64,000 nt of DNA from Chitinophaga filiformis (GTDB lineage Bacteria > Bacteroidota > Bacteroidia > Chitinophagales > Chitinophagaceae), in the NCBI RefSeq assembly GCF_021646545.1, contig NZ_JAKIRP010000001.1:620001-684000 (forward strand), read 5' to 3'. Shown piece by piece: positions 34,757-44,151 of the stretch. Every line of letters starts with the position of its first letter. Within the stretch, counting starts at the first letter, position 1. Position numbers and translations under genes: made by a program. The notes beneath the pieces were generated by a model. It was given only the letters and a program-made list of their open reading frames with translations, made no database searches and had not been told where the DNA came from.

Positions 34757-36172
34757 ATGACAAAGGAAAACCTCATTCTATTAGCAGATGCCTACAAATA
34801 TTCCCACCACAAACTCTATATCCCAGGCACCGAATACATCTACTCCTACTTTGAAAGCCGCGGGGGCAAATTCGAAGAAACCGTTTTCTACGGCCTGCAA
34901 TATTTCCTGATGGAGTACCTGCAGGGCACTGTTATCACCAAAGAAAAAATTGACGAAGCGGAAGCTACCTTACTGGAAGTATTTGGCCGTAATGACGTGT
35001 TTGACCGCAGCCGTTTCGAATATATAATAGAGAAACACGGAGGACGCCTCCCTGTACGTATCAAGGCTGTGCCGGAAGGCACTGTGACAGGTGTACGCAA
35101 TGTGTTAATGAGCATCGAGAACACCGATCCGGAATGTTACTGGCTGACCAATTTCCTGGAAACCCTGCTCATGCAGGTATGGTACCCTTGCACTGTAGCT
35201 ACCCTCTCCAGGGAAATCAAAAAAACAGTGAAGAAATACTATACAGAAACGGCCAGTGAAGCTGCTTTTGCAGGAATTGACTTTGTACTGAACGACTTCG
35301 GTTTCCGTGGGGCCAGCTCTGTAGAAAGTGCCGGTATTGGCGGTAGTGCTCACCTCATCAACTTCTCCGGCAGCGATACACTGATCGGTTCTACTTTTGC
35401 GAAAAGGTATTATCAGGCGCCGGTTGCTCCCGGATTATCTATTCCGGCTACTGAACACTCTATAGTGACCCTGTTGGGTGAAGAAGGGGAGATAGACATC
35501 TTCCGTCACATCCTGAATACTTTCCCTACAGGTACTATTGCCTGTGTTTCCGACTCTTACAACATCTTCAGAGCATGTAAAGAATATTGGGGCACTGAAC
35601 TGAAAGAACAGATCCTCAGCAGGCAAGGCACGCTGGTGATCCGTCCTGACAGTGGAGATGCTATCCAGACCCTCCTCAAAGTATTTGAGATCCTGATGGA
35701 AACTTTCGGCTACAGCCTGAATGAAAAAGGATATAAAGTATTGCCTCCACAGGTGAGAGTTATACAGGGCGATGGTATCAGTTACTCTTCTATTCCTCCC
35801 ATCTTTGAAGCGTTGAAACAGGCAGGCATCAGTGCTGAAAACCTGGTACTGGGAATGGGCGGTGCATTACTGCAAAGGGTCAACAGAGATACGCAGGAAT
35901 TTGCGCTGAAATGTTCCTTTGCTCAGGTGAATGGTAAAAGCATCAATGTACAGAAGAACCCTCTTGAGCTGGATGCCAATGGCAACACCAGGGTATCTTT
36001 CAAAAAATCCAAATCAGGTAAACAGAAACTTGTACTGGACAATGGTACCTATAAATCTCTTCCTGAAAATGAAGCTCCGGAACTGAAAGACCAGCTGGTC
36101 ACAGTTTTTGAGAATGGCGAGATCAAAACAACGTACACCTTTAACCAGATCAGAAAGAACGCAACAATCTGA
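34757..36172 (+). CDS. nadV: Nicotinamide phosphoribosyltransferase (NAMPT/NadV)
   Basis: A 471-aa enzyme making NMN from nicotinamide and PRPP. It shows the NAMPT pattern: N-terminal LLADAYKYSHHKLYIPGTEYIYSYFESRGG, the FRGASSVESAGIGGSAHL segment with catalytic-site GxSS, TEHSI, and VIRPDSGD for phosphate binding, then GDGISY and GMGGALLQRV. Length matches bacterial NadV. It is in one operon with nadM, so nicotinamide is turned to NAD in two steps. Confidence 0.95.
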   Translation: MTKENLILLADAYKYSHHKLYIPGTEYIYSYFESRGGKFEETVFYGLQYFLMEYLQGTVITKEKIDEAEATLLEVFGRNDVFDRSRFEYIIEKHGGRLPVRIKAVPEGTVTGVRNVLMSIENTDPECYWLTNFLETLLMQVWYPCTVATLSREIKKTVKKYYTETASEAAFAGIDFVLNDFGFRGASSVESAGIGGSAHLINFSGSDTLIGSTFAKRYYQAPVAPGLSIPATEHSIVTLLGEEGEIDIFRHILNTFPTGTIACVSDSYNIFRACKEYWGTELKEQILSRQGTLVIRPDSGDAIQTLLKVFEILMETFGYSLNEKGYKVLPPQVRVIQGDGISYSSIPPIFEALKQAGISAENLVLGMGGALLQRVNRDTQEFALKCSFAQVNGKSINVQKNPLELDANGNTRVSFKKSKSGKQKLVLDNGTYKSLPENEAPELKDQLVTVFENGEIKTTYTFNQIRKNATI

Positions 36173-36201
36173 CTTATCGCCATCATTTGTCCCCCATACC
36201 G

Positions 36202-36228
36202 GCCGTCCTATGCGACGGCTTTTTTTTT
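36202..36228 (+). terminator. Terminator of the NAD salvage operon
   Basis: GCCGTC-CTATGC-GACGGC stem followed by nine T. Confidence 0.9.
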
Positions 36229-36231
36229 GCT

Positions 36232-36266
36232 AAAAAACAGAGGCCGGAGTAAGAGTACTCCGGCCT
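36232..36266 (-). terminator. Terminator of the RND operon
   Basis: AGGCCGGAGTA (36241-36251) pairs perfectly with TACTCCGGCCT (36256-36266), loop AGAG. On the minus strand it is followed by TCTGTTTTTT. Confidence 0.85.
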
Positions 36267-36318
36267 GTTGCCTAAACCTACAACTGTTACACTATTAGTA
36301 ACTAAACTCTTTTATTGA

Positions 36319-39300
36319 TTAATTCAATGATGTTTCTTCAATTTCTGCTGCATAAGGTGCTACCAGCCTTTGACGGATCAATCGTTTGGCAGACGGCTTG
36401 TTCCATCCGAAGCGGTTCATTACACTATCCACGATCCTGTACACTACCGGCACTACGATCAGGGTCAGGAACATTGAGCTGATCAGACCTCCGATGATAA
36501 CCCAGGCCAGACCGTTCTTGATCGAAGCCACACCTCCAGTTGCCAGCGCGATAGGTAACATACCGATCACCATGGCAATGGTAGTCATCAGGATCGGACG
36601 CAGACGGGCATTGTTTGCATGTATCAAAGCCTCATTCGTGCTCTGTCCCTGCTCTTTCATCTGATTGGCAAAGTCAACCAGGATGATCGCGTTCTTTGCC
36701 ACCAGACCAATCAGCATGATTATACCGAGAATGGTAAAGATGTTCAGCGTATTGTTGGTAAGCGCAAGCGCAAGCAATGCACCAATAATAGCCAGCGGAA
36801 TAGAGAACAATACCACAAATGGATAGATATAGTTGTCGTACAGCGCCACCATGATCAGGTATACCATTACGATCGAGATCAACAGGGCTGCACCCAGCGC
36901 GCCAAATGAATCTCCCTGGTTCTCCGCATCACCAGCCCATACATAAGAGATACCGGCAGGCTTACGCAGCTTCTCAAGTGCCGTCGCAAACTCAGTTTGT
37001 ACAGTACCACTCGGACGGCCTATCACGAGACATTTTACAGACACAGAGGTGTTCTTATCCCTTCTTTCCAGTCGGCTGGGACCCGAACCCTCCGTTACAG
37101 TTGCAAACTGTGACAAACGGATCAGCTGACCCTGATTGTTGAGGAACTGTATATTGGATACATCCTGCAGGCTCTTACGGTTAAAGTCATCGAACCGAAG
37201 GTTGATAGCATACTCGTAATCGCCCTGACGGAATTTTATTTTAGAGTCATCTGCTGTTCCGCTGAAAGCAGTCTGCATAGTACCACCCACATTTTCCAGT
37301 GTCAGACCCAGTGCGGACATTTTATCGCGGTCCACCTGTACATTGATCTCCGGGTTACCTTCTTCTACAGATAATTTCGCATCACTGGTACCGTCAATTT
37401 TCGCCAACACCTCTCTTGCAGCTTTTGCATATGCCATTACACTATCCAGCTCCGTGCCCATCACGACCAGCTCTACCGGCGCATTTTCCGCCGTACCAAG
37501 AATACTTACGTTCATGGTTTTCACTTTCACACCCGGCAGGATGTTCCTGATCTCCGCCTTCATTTTTGCAGCGTAGATATCGGAACCGTCTGCCCGTTTT
37601 TCAGGATCCACCAGCATTACCGTGATCTCTGATTTATACGCGGTAGACTGTGATGTACCCATACCGTCTTCACTGGTCTGACCAACCGTGGTGATCAGAC
37701 GGGTCACTTCCGGTTTCTTTGACAAATATTGCTCCGCTTTACGTGTAGCCTGATTGGTTTGTTCTACAGATGCATCCTTGGGCATTTCCAGTACCAGGAT
37801 GAACTGGCCACGGTCACCTCTCGGGATGAACTCACCGCCAATGTATCCCTTGCCTAACAGCATAAAGGAGAGGAATAAGAGGCCTATGGCTACCACCAGG
37901 GTAATAAGTTTATGGTTCAGCGCCCATTTCAGGATATCTGTCATCCAATCGGTAAACTTCTGCAGCTGCCTTTCAAACCAAAGGATGAATTTCTCAAAGA
38001 AGTTCTTCCCGGTGATATGCTCCAGTTTTCCAAACCGGGACGACAACAGCGGTACGATCATAAAGGACGATAACAAACTGAGCATCGTAGAGATCATCAC
38101 CACCACACAGAACTCCCTCAGGATCTTCGATACCAGCTCATTCGTTAAAGAGATTGGCAGGAACACGACTACAATTACCAGGGTGATGGAGGTAACGGTA
38201 AAACCGATCTCTTTCACACCATCAAATGCCGCACGTACCCTGTTCTTACCCATCTCCATATGGCGATAGATGTTCTCGAGTACCACAATCGCATCATCCA
38301 CCAGGATACCTACCACAAGTGACAAACCAAGCAGCGACATCAGATTCAGGGAGAAGCCAAACAGCTTCATACCGATAAATGTGGCTACCAGAGACGCAGG
38401 AATAGAGATCATTACGAAGATCGCGCTCCTGATGCTATGGAGGAACAACAGCATCACCGCTGCTACCAGTACTACCGCAATGATCAGGTCATGGATCACA
38501 GAGTCCGCCGATTCCAGCGTAAAGTCTGAAGAGTCATTCGCGATGAAGATTTTCAGATTATTAGCTGCATAATCTTTTTCTACGCGGACAATCGCTTTTT
38601 TCATTTCCTCACTCACGGTCACCGCGTTGGCGTCTGTCTGTTTCTGCACCTGCAATGCGATAGCGCTTGTTCCGTCTACACGCGCCATACGTTCCACATC
38701 CTTCTGCGCATCCTGCACGTCAGCAACATCGCTCAGGCGGATCTGCGTACCATCTGCAGTTGTTGTGAGCACAAGGTTACGCAACTGGTCCACATTTTTA
38801 TACTTACCGGCCAGGCGGATCAGTATCTGCTGATCTGCTGTTTTCACTTTACCGGTAGGGAAGTCGAGGTTAGCGTTGGTAACTGTCTGCCTTACCTGGT
38901 TAATAGACAGTTTATATGCTTCCAGTTTGTTTGGATCGATGTTTATCTGTATTTCACGTTCCTGTCCACCGATCAGGGAGATCTGTGCCACGCCCGGTAA
39001 GCGGGATAACAATGGTTGCAGCTTCTTATCTACCAGGTCATAGAACTCCTTGCTGTCCATATTCGCAGTAGCAGACAAGGTCATGATAGGCAAATCAGAC
39101 AGGGAGAACTTTGTGAGCGATGGCGCTTTGGCGTCAGAAGGCAGATCTGACAGGATAGCGTTCACCTTACGTTGAGCATCCTGCATGGCAAGATCAACGT
39201 TGGCATCGTTATTCAATTCTACGGTAACGGTAGACAAGCTTTCAGAAGATTTTGACATGATCTTCTTTATCTTCTCCATTGATGCTACCGCATCCTCAAT

Positions 39301-39498
39301 CTTTTTTGTAATGGTGCTCTCTACCTCTTTCGGAGATGCACCCGGATATACAGTTGCGATGGTTACTACCGGCGATTCAAATTTCGGCAACAGCTCATAG
39401 TTGAGCGATTGGTAGCTCATCACACCCAGCAATGTAAGAATGGTGAATATTACCACCACTATCGTGGGCCGTTTTATGGATACTTCTGTGATCTTCAT
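36319..39498 (-). CDS. RND efflux transporter permease (HAE1 type)
   Basis: A 1059-aa inner-membrane pump. It has two repeats, each with one N-terminal helix, a large periplasmic loop and six helices, totalling 12 membrane segments. Helix 4 carries VGILVDDAIVVLENIYRHME with the paired proton-relay aspartates. MKITEVSIKRPTIVVVIF is the usual N-terminus, and the second repeat has IMLIGLVAKNAIILVDFA. It is last in a leftward operon after TolC-like and adaptor genes, giving a complete tripartite drug/solute exporter across both membranes. Confidence 0.96.
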   Translation of the reverse strand: MKITEVSIKRPTIVVVIFTILTLLGVMSYQSLNYELLPKFESPVVTIATVYPGASPKEVESTITKKIEDAVASMEKIKKIMSKSSESLSTVTVELNNDANVDLAMQDAQRKVNAILSDLPSDAKAPSLTKFSLSDLPIMTLSATANMDSKEFYDLVDKKLQPLLSRLPGVAQISLIGGQEREIQINIDPNKLEAYKLSINQVRQTVTNANLDFPTGKVKTADQQILIRLAGKYKNVDQLRNLVLTTTADGTQIRLSDVADVQDAQKDVERMARVDGTSAIALQVQKQTDANAVTVSEEMKKAIVRVEKDYAANNLKIFIANDSSDFTLESADSVIHDLIIAVVLVAAVMLLFLHSIRSAIFVMISIPASLVATFIGMKLFGFSLNLMSLLGLSLVVGILVDDAIVVLENIYRHMEMGKNRVRAAFDGVKEIGFTVTSITLVIVVVFLPISLTNELVSKILREFCVVVMISTMLSLLSSFMIVPLLSSRFGKLEHITGKNFFEKFILWFERQLQKFTDWMTDILKWALNHKLITLVVAIGLLFLSFMLLGKGYIGGEFIPRGDRGQFILVLEMPKDASVEQTNQATRKAEQYLSKKPEVTRLITTVGQTSEDGMGTSQSTAYKSEITVMLVDPEKRADGSDIYAAKMKAEIRNILPGVKVKTMNVSILGTAENAPVELVVMGTELDSVMAYAKAAREVLAKIDGTSDAKLSVEEGNPEINVQVDRDKMSALGLTLENVGGTMQTAFSGTADDSKIKFRQGDYEYAINLRFDDFNRKSLQDVSNIQFLNNQGQLIRLSQFATVTEGSGPSRLERRDKNTSVSVKCLVIGRPSGTVQTEFATALEKLRKPAGISYVWAGDAENQGDSFGALGAALLISIVMVYLIMVALYDNYIYPFVVLFSIPLAIIGALLALALTNNTLNIFTILGIIMLIGLVAKNAIILVDFANQMKEQGQSTNEALIHANNARLRPILMTTIAMVIGMLPIALATGGVASIKNGLAWVIIGGLISSMFLTLIVVPVVYRIVDSVMNRFGWNKPSAKRLIRQRLVAPYAAEIEETSLN

Positions 39499-39504
39499 AG
39501 TTGA

Positions 39505-40566
39505 TTATTTTTGCACCGTTACCTTAACGCCATCTACCAGGTTGATCTGACCGCTGGTAATAACAGTTTCGCCTTCATTCAATCCTTCCCTGATCTCCAC
39601 CTTATCGCCATAAATACGACCAGCTACTACCTTACGCAGCCTGGCAGTATTGTTCTCCATTACATACAACTGGTTACTGTTCACACCACCCACAAAAGCG
39701 GTGCGTGCTACAAGGATGGTTGGCAATGCATCCTTCATTTCGAAATGGGCGGTGCCATACATACCAGCTCTCAGTTGTTTGCCGGTGTTATTCAGCACTT
39801 CCATTTCCACGGGATAGTTGAGTGTATTATCACCTTTTGCGGCGATGAAGGTTACTCGTCCTTCATAGTTCATTTCAGGGAATACGTTGGAAGTTACTTT
39901 CACTTTATCGCCTTCTTTCAGGTTCACCACCTGGAATTCCGGTACAGATACCGCCAGTTTCAGACGGGATACGTCTACTATATCAAACATCTTATTGCCG
40001 GGAGAGAGATAGGCACCCTGCTCGATATATTTTTTGTTGATCACACCACTGATGGGAGCTTTGATATAGGTATCGCCCACACGACGGCTGGCAGCTTCAA
40101 ATTTTGTTTTCTGCAACTCGTACTGCAGGGTTGCGTCATCCACTTGTTTCTTAGTTACACCACCTGTTTTAAAGGCAGCTTCATATCTTTCCTTATCTAC
40201 CCTCAGCTGTTCCAGGTTGGTTTTAGCAGCAGCGAGGTCTGTGCCCAGTATTTCTCCATCTACATGTGCAATGATCTGTCCCTGGCGTACAACGCTACCT
40301 TCGTCTACAAGCAGTTTAGTGATACGGCCGGTAGTTTCTGCCAGGTAGGTGAGTTCACGTACCGGAGTGAAGTTCCCGTTGGACTGAAAGCCCTGGGAAA
40401 AATCTGATTTCGCCACCTTTTCCACCAGTACGGGCACCTCGCCGGCGTTGCTCTGCTTCACAAATTCCGTTTTGGCTTCATTTTCCTTTTTATTGGCGCC
40501 CAGTTTCCACATGATCAATACAACAGCTGCAATAGTCAGTGTGCCCCAGATAAGAATCTTTTTCAT
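39505..40566 (-). CDS. RND periplasmic adaptor subunit (membrane fusion protein)
   Basis: A 353-aa adaptor with an N-terminal membrane anchor (IWGTLTIAAVVLIMWKLG). A lipoyl-like half (ITKLLVDEGSVVRQGQIIAHVDGEIL) is followed by a short helical hairpin and the second lipoyl half (RVGDTYIKAPISGVINKKYIEQGAYLSPG). Beta-barrel and membrane-proximal domains end in EGLNEGETVITSGQINLVDGVKV. It lies 6 nt before the permease gene. Confidence 0.95.
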   Translation of the reverse strand: MKKILIWGTLTIAAVVLIMWKLGANKKENEAKTEFVKQSNAGEVPVLVEKVAKSDFSQGFQSNGNFTPVRELTYLAETTGRITKLLVDEGSVVRQGQIIAHVDGEILGTDLAAAKTNLEQLRVDKERYEAAFKTGGVTKKQVDDATLQYELQKTKFEAASRRVGDTYIKAPISGVINKKYIEQGAYLSPGNKMFDIVDVSRLKLAVSVPEFQVVNLKEGDKVKVTSNVFPEMNYEGRVTFIAAKGDNTLNYPVEMEVLNNTGKQLRAGMYGTAHFEMKDALPTILVARTAFVGGVNSNQLYVMENNTARLRKVVAGRIYGDKVEIREGLNEGETVITSGQINLVDGVKVTVQK

Positions 40567-40597
40567 ATAGTTTGGTATGCGGTTTTAGCGGTTTTAA

Positions 40598-41959
40598 TTA
40601 GTTCAGCAGGCTTTTCAGATTACCATTGGATTTGATAATATCGAGTTCTGCCAGCTTATATTGTAATAATGCTTCGTTGTAGTTATTCTGTGCAGAAGTA
40701 AGGGATGTTTCGGCATCCAGCAGGTCTGTCAGATTGGCCAGGCCCAGGTTATAGTTGTTCTGGGTGGAGTTGTACACTTCATTGGCCAGGTCTACGTTCT
40801 CCCGCTGTGCCTTAATAGTGGCCAGGTTATTCTGCACCTGCAGCTTGGCATTTTCATACTGCGTATTCAGGGAGAGGGTAGTAGCCTCCATATCTTTCCT
40901 CAGTTGTTTGAGGGTTACGTTGGCCTGGCTTACACGTGAGCGGCGCGCCCATCCATCAAAAATGGGGATCTTCAGTGTAAGGCTTACAGCCGCCATGTCG
41001 TACCAGCTGGCCGTAGAACCGTTTGATTTGGATTTCAGCATATCAAACTTGTTGCTGATACCATTGTAAGAATAGTTACCAGACAATGCCAGGGAAGGAT
41101 AATACTCTGCTACGTAAGCTTTTTTCTGGAACTCCTGCAGTTCCTCCTGTTTCTTCAGCAGGCGGTATTCGATCCTGTTGTCGACATTCATACCTCCGAA
41201 ATCTACTACTGTAGCTTTGGTTTCGATTTCTTTGAATGAGGCGGAAGGCAGGTTCAGCGTAGTGCCCATAGACATGCCCATTTGCTGTTTCAGCTGATTG
41301 GCCTGTACCTGGAACTGGTTCTGTGCCTGTGTACGTTGTGTTTTATAGTTGGTGAGGTTCACACGCATACGGTCAAGGTCTATCTTACGCGCCAATCCGT
41401 TCTGCACCTGAGAGGAAGTGGTTTCTACCAGTTTGGTAAGCTTTTCTATGTTGGCATCGAGTACGATCATCTTCTCGCGTGACACCAGTGTATTGTAATA
41501 AAGCTGTGTTACGTTGTAGATCACCGTCTCTTCGCTCTGCGCGGTCTGCATCCTATAGTATTCTTCACCGGCTTTTGCCGCTTTCAGACCGGTAAATACG
41601 GACTGGTTGAACACCTCCTGAGTCACAGTACCAGAAGCGGTAACATTGTGAGTGGTACCGGCTTCCAGCAGGGTAGTGGTACCGGGTGCGCCCCCTGTGA
41701 TCTCTCCGGGAACGGCCAGCACCTGTTTCTTGATATTGTTGGTATACTGCCCCTGGGCATTTATCTGAGGTAAAGCCCTGGCTCTTACTTCACTGGTTTT
41801 AAAACGGCCCATATCTTCTTCCAGCCGGGTACGTGCCAGTTGCTGATTATTGGCGAGTGCATACTTGAGGCACTCCTGCAACGACAGTTCCGATTGCGCA
41901 TAGGAGGTATATCCCCCTATTCCCATTAAGAGAATAAGCGTTAACATTATCCTTTTCAT
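40598..41959 (-). CDS. TolC family outer-membrane efflux protein
   Basis: A 453-aa secreted protein with signal peptide MKRIMLTLILLMGIGGYTSYA. Two OEP repeats are visible: LSLQECLKYALANNQQLARTR near residue 25 and, in the second half, the long coiled-coil ANVTLKQLRKDMEATTLSLNTQYE. The repeated LGLANLTDLLDAETSLTSAQNNYNEALLQYK block is typical of TolC relatives. It is third in the operon after two TetR genes. Confidence 0.94.
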   Translation of the reverse strand: MKRIMLTLILLMGIGGYTSYAQSELSLQECLKYALANNQQLARTRLEEDMGRFKTSEVRARALPQINAQGQYTNNIKKQVLAVPGEITGGAPGTTTLLEAGTTHNVTASGTVTQEVFNQSVFTGLKAAKAGEEYYRMQTAQSEETVIYNVTQLYYNTLVSREKMIVLDANIEKLTKLVETTSSQVQNGLARKIDLDRMRVNLTNYKTQRTQAQNQFQVQANQLKQQMGMSMGTTLNLPSASFKEIETKATVVDFGGMNVDNRIEYRLLKKQEELQEFQKKAYVAEYYPSLALSGNYSYNGISNKFDMLKSKSNGSTASWYDMAAVSLTLKIPIFDGWARRSRVSQANVTLKQLRKDMEATTLSLNTQYENAKLQVQNNLATIKAQRENVDLANEVYNSTQNNYNLGLANLTDLLDAETSLTSAQNNYNEALLQYKLAELDIIKSNGNLKSLLN

Positions 41960-42013
41960 CCGTATGTTTACTTTGATTTTTTTAGTTGGCGGATATAGTT
42001 TTAAGCGGTAGTA

Positions 42014-42625
42014 TTAGTCTTCTTTAATCTGTAGGTATTCAGCGGCCAGCTTACGTCCTTTCATTGTTGTCACTCCCAGTATAAAATGTATAGTGATCTC
42101 TCTCATTACCTCGTGCATATTGAACTGTGTAGCGGGAAACTGCATTGGTTCAAAAACCATGTTGAGTTGCAGTAACCGCGTACGTGCCATAATGTTCCGG
42201 TTCAGGTTTTTGCGGTAGATGCCTTCCTGCATGCCCCGTTCAAGGTTGGCAGTGATAGCCTGCAATAGCCGCTCCTGTTTGAACACTTCCACGTCTTTCC
42301 AGATATCGGGCAGGTACTTCTCCATTTCAAACAGCATCACGGGATTGATCGTATTTCCCATCTGTTCCATGTACTCCACCTCTTTCAATAGCTCTTCAAT
42401 AGCGTTAGCAGATTGCTGACGAAAATCTTCCAGATGCTGCTCGTGCCTGTTCAGCAAAAAGCGCACCCCATCCTTTACCAGTTCTTCCTTGTCCCTGAAA
42501 TGTTCGTACACCGTTTTCTTTGACACCCCACATTCCCTTGATATGTCGAACATTGTAACACTCTTAATTCCATACGTCCTGAACATCCTTGATGCTGTTT
42601 CCAATATCCGTGCTCTGACTGGCAT
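42014..42625 (-). CDS. TetR/AcrR family regulator (second copy)
   Basis: A 203-aa repressor. The N-terminal HTH reads ILETASRMFRTYGIKSVTMFDISRECGVSKKTVYEHFRDKEEL. The C-terminal ligand domain is specific. It starts 8 nt after the first TetR gene and lies 54 nt before the TolC gene, so it is probably in the efflux operon it controls. Its recognition residues differ from those of its neighbour, so the two may read different sites or effectors. Confidence 0.92.
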   Translation of the reverse strand: MPVRARILETASRMFRTYGIKSVTMFDISRECGVSKKTVYEHFRDKEELVKDGVRFLLNRHEQHLEDFRQQSANAIEELLKEVEYMEQMGNTINPVMLFEMEKYLPDIWKDVEVFKQERLLQAITANLERGMQEGIYRKNLNRNIMARTRLLQLNMVFEPMQFPATQFNMHEVMREITIHFILGVTTMKGRKLAAEYLQIKED

Positions 42626-42633
42626 TATCCTGT

Positions 42634-43245
42634 TTATTGTTTCTTGATTCCTCTGACGAATATTTCCGTCAACAATTTCTGCTGTGCTACTATCTTATCA
42701 AATGCGTCTTTATCTAACTCCGGGATATTATCGGGCATGCAGCTCATTCCGGCAAACCGCAGTCCTTCCATAGCATCCCTGTATAATTGTGCGATCTCTA
42801 CAGGATTTTCGACGTCAAATTCTCCTGAGGCCACGCCTTTTTCAATGATCTTGGTGAGCATTTTTGTCTCCCGCTCGTGAACAGACCGGATGATCTGTTG
42901 TATTTCCTCTGATTTATCGTTGAGGATCTTAAACAGTTCCAGGCGATTGAAACGCTCCACGAACTGTTTTTTTATGGCGATAATATTAGTGAAGATCTGT
43001 TCAGCCGAAATATCCTTATCGGCTTCTGCTTCCTGCTCCTGGAAGAAAGTCTCGCCAATCTTCATTAACACGGCATTATGTAATGCCTTTTTATCGGAAA
43101 AGTAATAGTACAACGATGCCTTTGAGCAACGCAGATCATCTGCAATCTCATTCATGGTGGTTTTAGCCGCACCGTAGTGCATGAATCTCTTCAAGGCCGC
43201 CTCCAGGATCTTATCCCTCATTTCATCTTTGTTCTCAGCAAGCAT
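42634..43245 (-). CDS. TetR/AcrR family regulator (first copy)
   Basis: A 203-aa repressor and the first gene of the efflux operon. HTH: ILEAALKRFMHYGAAKTTMNEIADDLRCSKASLYYYFSDKKAL. The ligand-binding half is acidic and helical. Upstream DNA holds repeated TGACTT/AAGTCA half-sites, one directly over the start codon, which are good candidates for its own operator. It is not a close copy of the next TetR gene, though length is identical. Confidence 0.92.
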   Translation of the reverse strand: MLAENKDEMRDKILEAALKRFMHYGAAKTTMNEIADDLRCSKASLYYYFSDKKALHNAVLMKIGETFFQEQEAEADKDISAEQIFTNIIAIKKQFVERFNRLELFKILNDKSEEIQQIIRSVHERETKMLTKIIEKGVASGEFDVENPVEIAQLYRDAMEGLRFAGMSCMPDNIPELDKDAFDKIVAQQKLLTEIFVRGIKKQ

Positions 43246-43385
43246 TAACTTTTTGACTTTTTTAGTTTGCGAGTCAAAAATAGGAAGAATTCAGAGAAAA
43301 GTGAAACAAGTTGACCATTTAACAATAGATTAACTTTTTGACTTCAAAAGTCAGAAGGTTGAAAAGTCAGAAAGTCAGTTTTTAA
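43244..43385. promoter_or_regulatory. Repeated TGACTT/AAGTCA elements, candidate TetR operators
   Basis: A 16-bp direct repeat ATTAACTTTTTGACTT occurs at 43244-43259 (overlapping the TetR start) and 43329-43344. The first continues into the inverted repeat TTTTTGACT (43250-43258)/AGTCAAAAA (43272-43280). The second forms TGACTT-CAA-AAGTCA (43339-43353). More AAGTCAG copies follow to 43379. Clustered palindromic half-sites next to two TetR genes suggest an operator; binding is inferred. Confidence 0.5.
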
Positions 43386-43470
43386 ATTGATTGATAATTA
43401 GGCGATTATACACAGTGTTTTTATTACCAATAAGGAGAAGGTCAGACTTTGGGTTGGTTTGAGTGTACCT

Positions 43471-43621
43471 GGAGTATAGTACCAATCCGGTACCAACGGT
43501 GTACCAATAGCTTTAACTTATGTTCATCCTACGTTTTGAACGTAAGATGAACATAAGTTAAAGCCATTGGTACCGGATTGGTACCGGAGTGGTACCGGAG
43601 TGGTACGAGAGTGGATCGGGG
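43471..43621. repeat. 11-bp tandem repeats around a 25-bp-arm inverted repeat
   Basis: The centre is ACGTT-TTG-AACGT at 43531-43543. The arms extend outward to GCTTTAAC (43510) and its complement (43564) with one mismatch, then through a further 8 matched bases after one more mismatch. Outside are tandem 11-bp units: GTACCAATCCG, GTACCAACGGT, GTACCAATAGC on the left; ATTGGTACCGG twice, AGTGGTACCGG, AGTGGTACGAG and AGTGGATCGGG on the right. The right half is the complement of the left in pattern. No ORF uses it. Confidence 0.85.
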
Positions 43622-43651
43622 CACTTTTGTGTACTTGAGATATAATCGACA

Positions 43652-43733
43652 TTCGGTCAACCTAGCGTCAACCTCCCTTCATCTTCCGTTCCGGAACGGA
43701 AGATGAAGGGAGGTTGACGCTAGGTTGACCGAA
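43652..43733. repeat. 82-bp perfect loopless palindrome
   Basis: Positions 43652-43692 and 43693-43733 are exact reverse complements over 41 bp each, meeting at TTCC|GGAA with no loop. The arm itself divides into 11-bp units GTCAACCTAGC, GTCAACCTCCC and TTCATCTTCCG, the same period as the repeat 30 bp to the left. It would form a cruciform or a very stable RNA hairpin. Confidence 0.95.
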
Positions 43734-44151
43734 CTTCGCCCCTGGTTTTTGACATCCGAACCCCGGTTTCGGTTCGAAGCATATTGAAAGCGGCAACAAT
43801 AGGACAAAATTAGTCCAGACAGACAAACCTGGGAGGGATGTGTAACGTTCTCAGGCATTCTCCGGAAAAACTAAACATTCAGGCGATTACGGGGTTATTT
43901 AAAGGTTGGGGGGACAATACGCGTCTTATAGCTAGCCAACTTCTACTCGACTTATTTCGACGCCAATTATAGCATAAAGCCCATTTTCATGTTCAGGGGG
44001 TGAAATCGGGTCCATTATGGGATCGATTTCTTAACAGCTGGTCTCAATATTTGGGGTTTTAACCGACAAATTTTAACGCTATATCTCAAAAAAAAACACG
44101 GCTGGCACTTTAGGGCATTGGTTTTGCCTTACATGGGTAAAATCAAACGCT
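43734..44151. other. Rest of the TetR-secreted protein intergenic region
   Basis: About 420 nt without an ORF of note. A hairpin CGAACC/GGTTCG lies near 43758-43777. The last 100 nt before the secreted protein gene contain a long A-run (44088-44096) and TGGCAC; no confident promoter is seen. Confidence 0.4.

Noticed and set aside
43244..43733. CRISPR array
   Set aside because: The repeats are 11-bp and contiguous with no unique spacers, and no cas genes are present.
44110..44130. Sigma-54 promoter before the secreted basic protein
   Set aside because: TGGCAC is present, but the spacing to a GC element is wrong and no activator site is seen.
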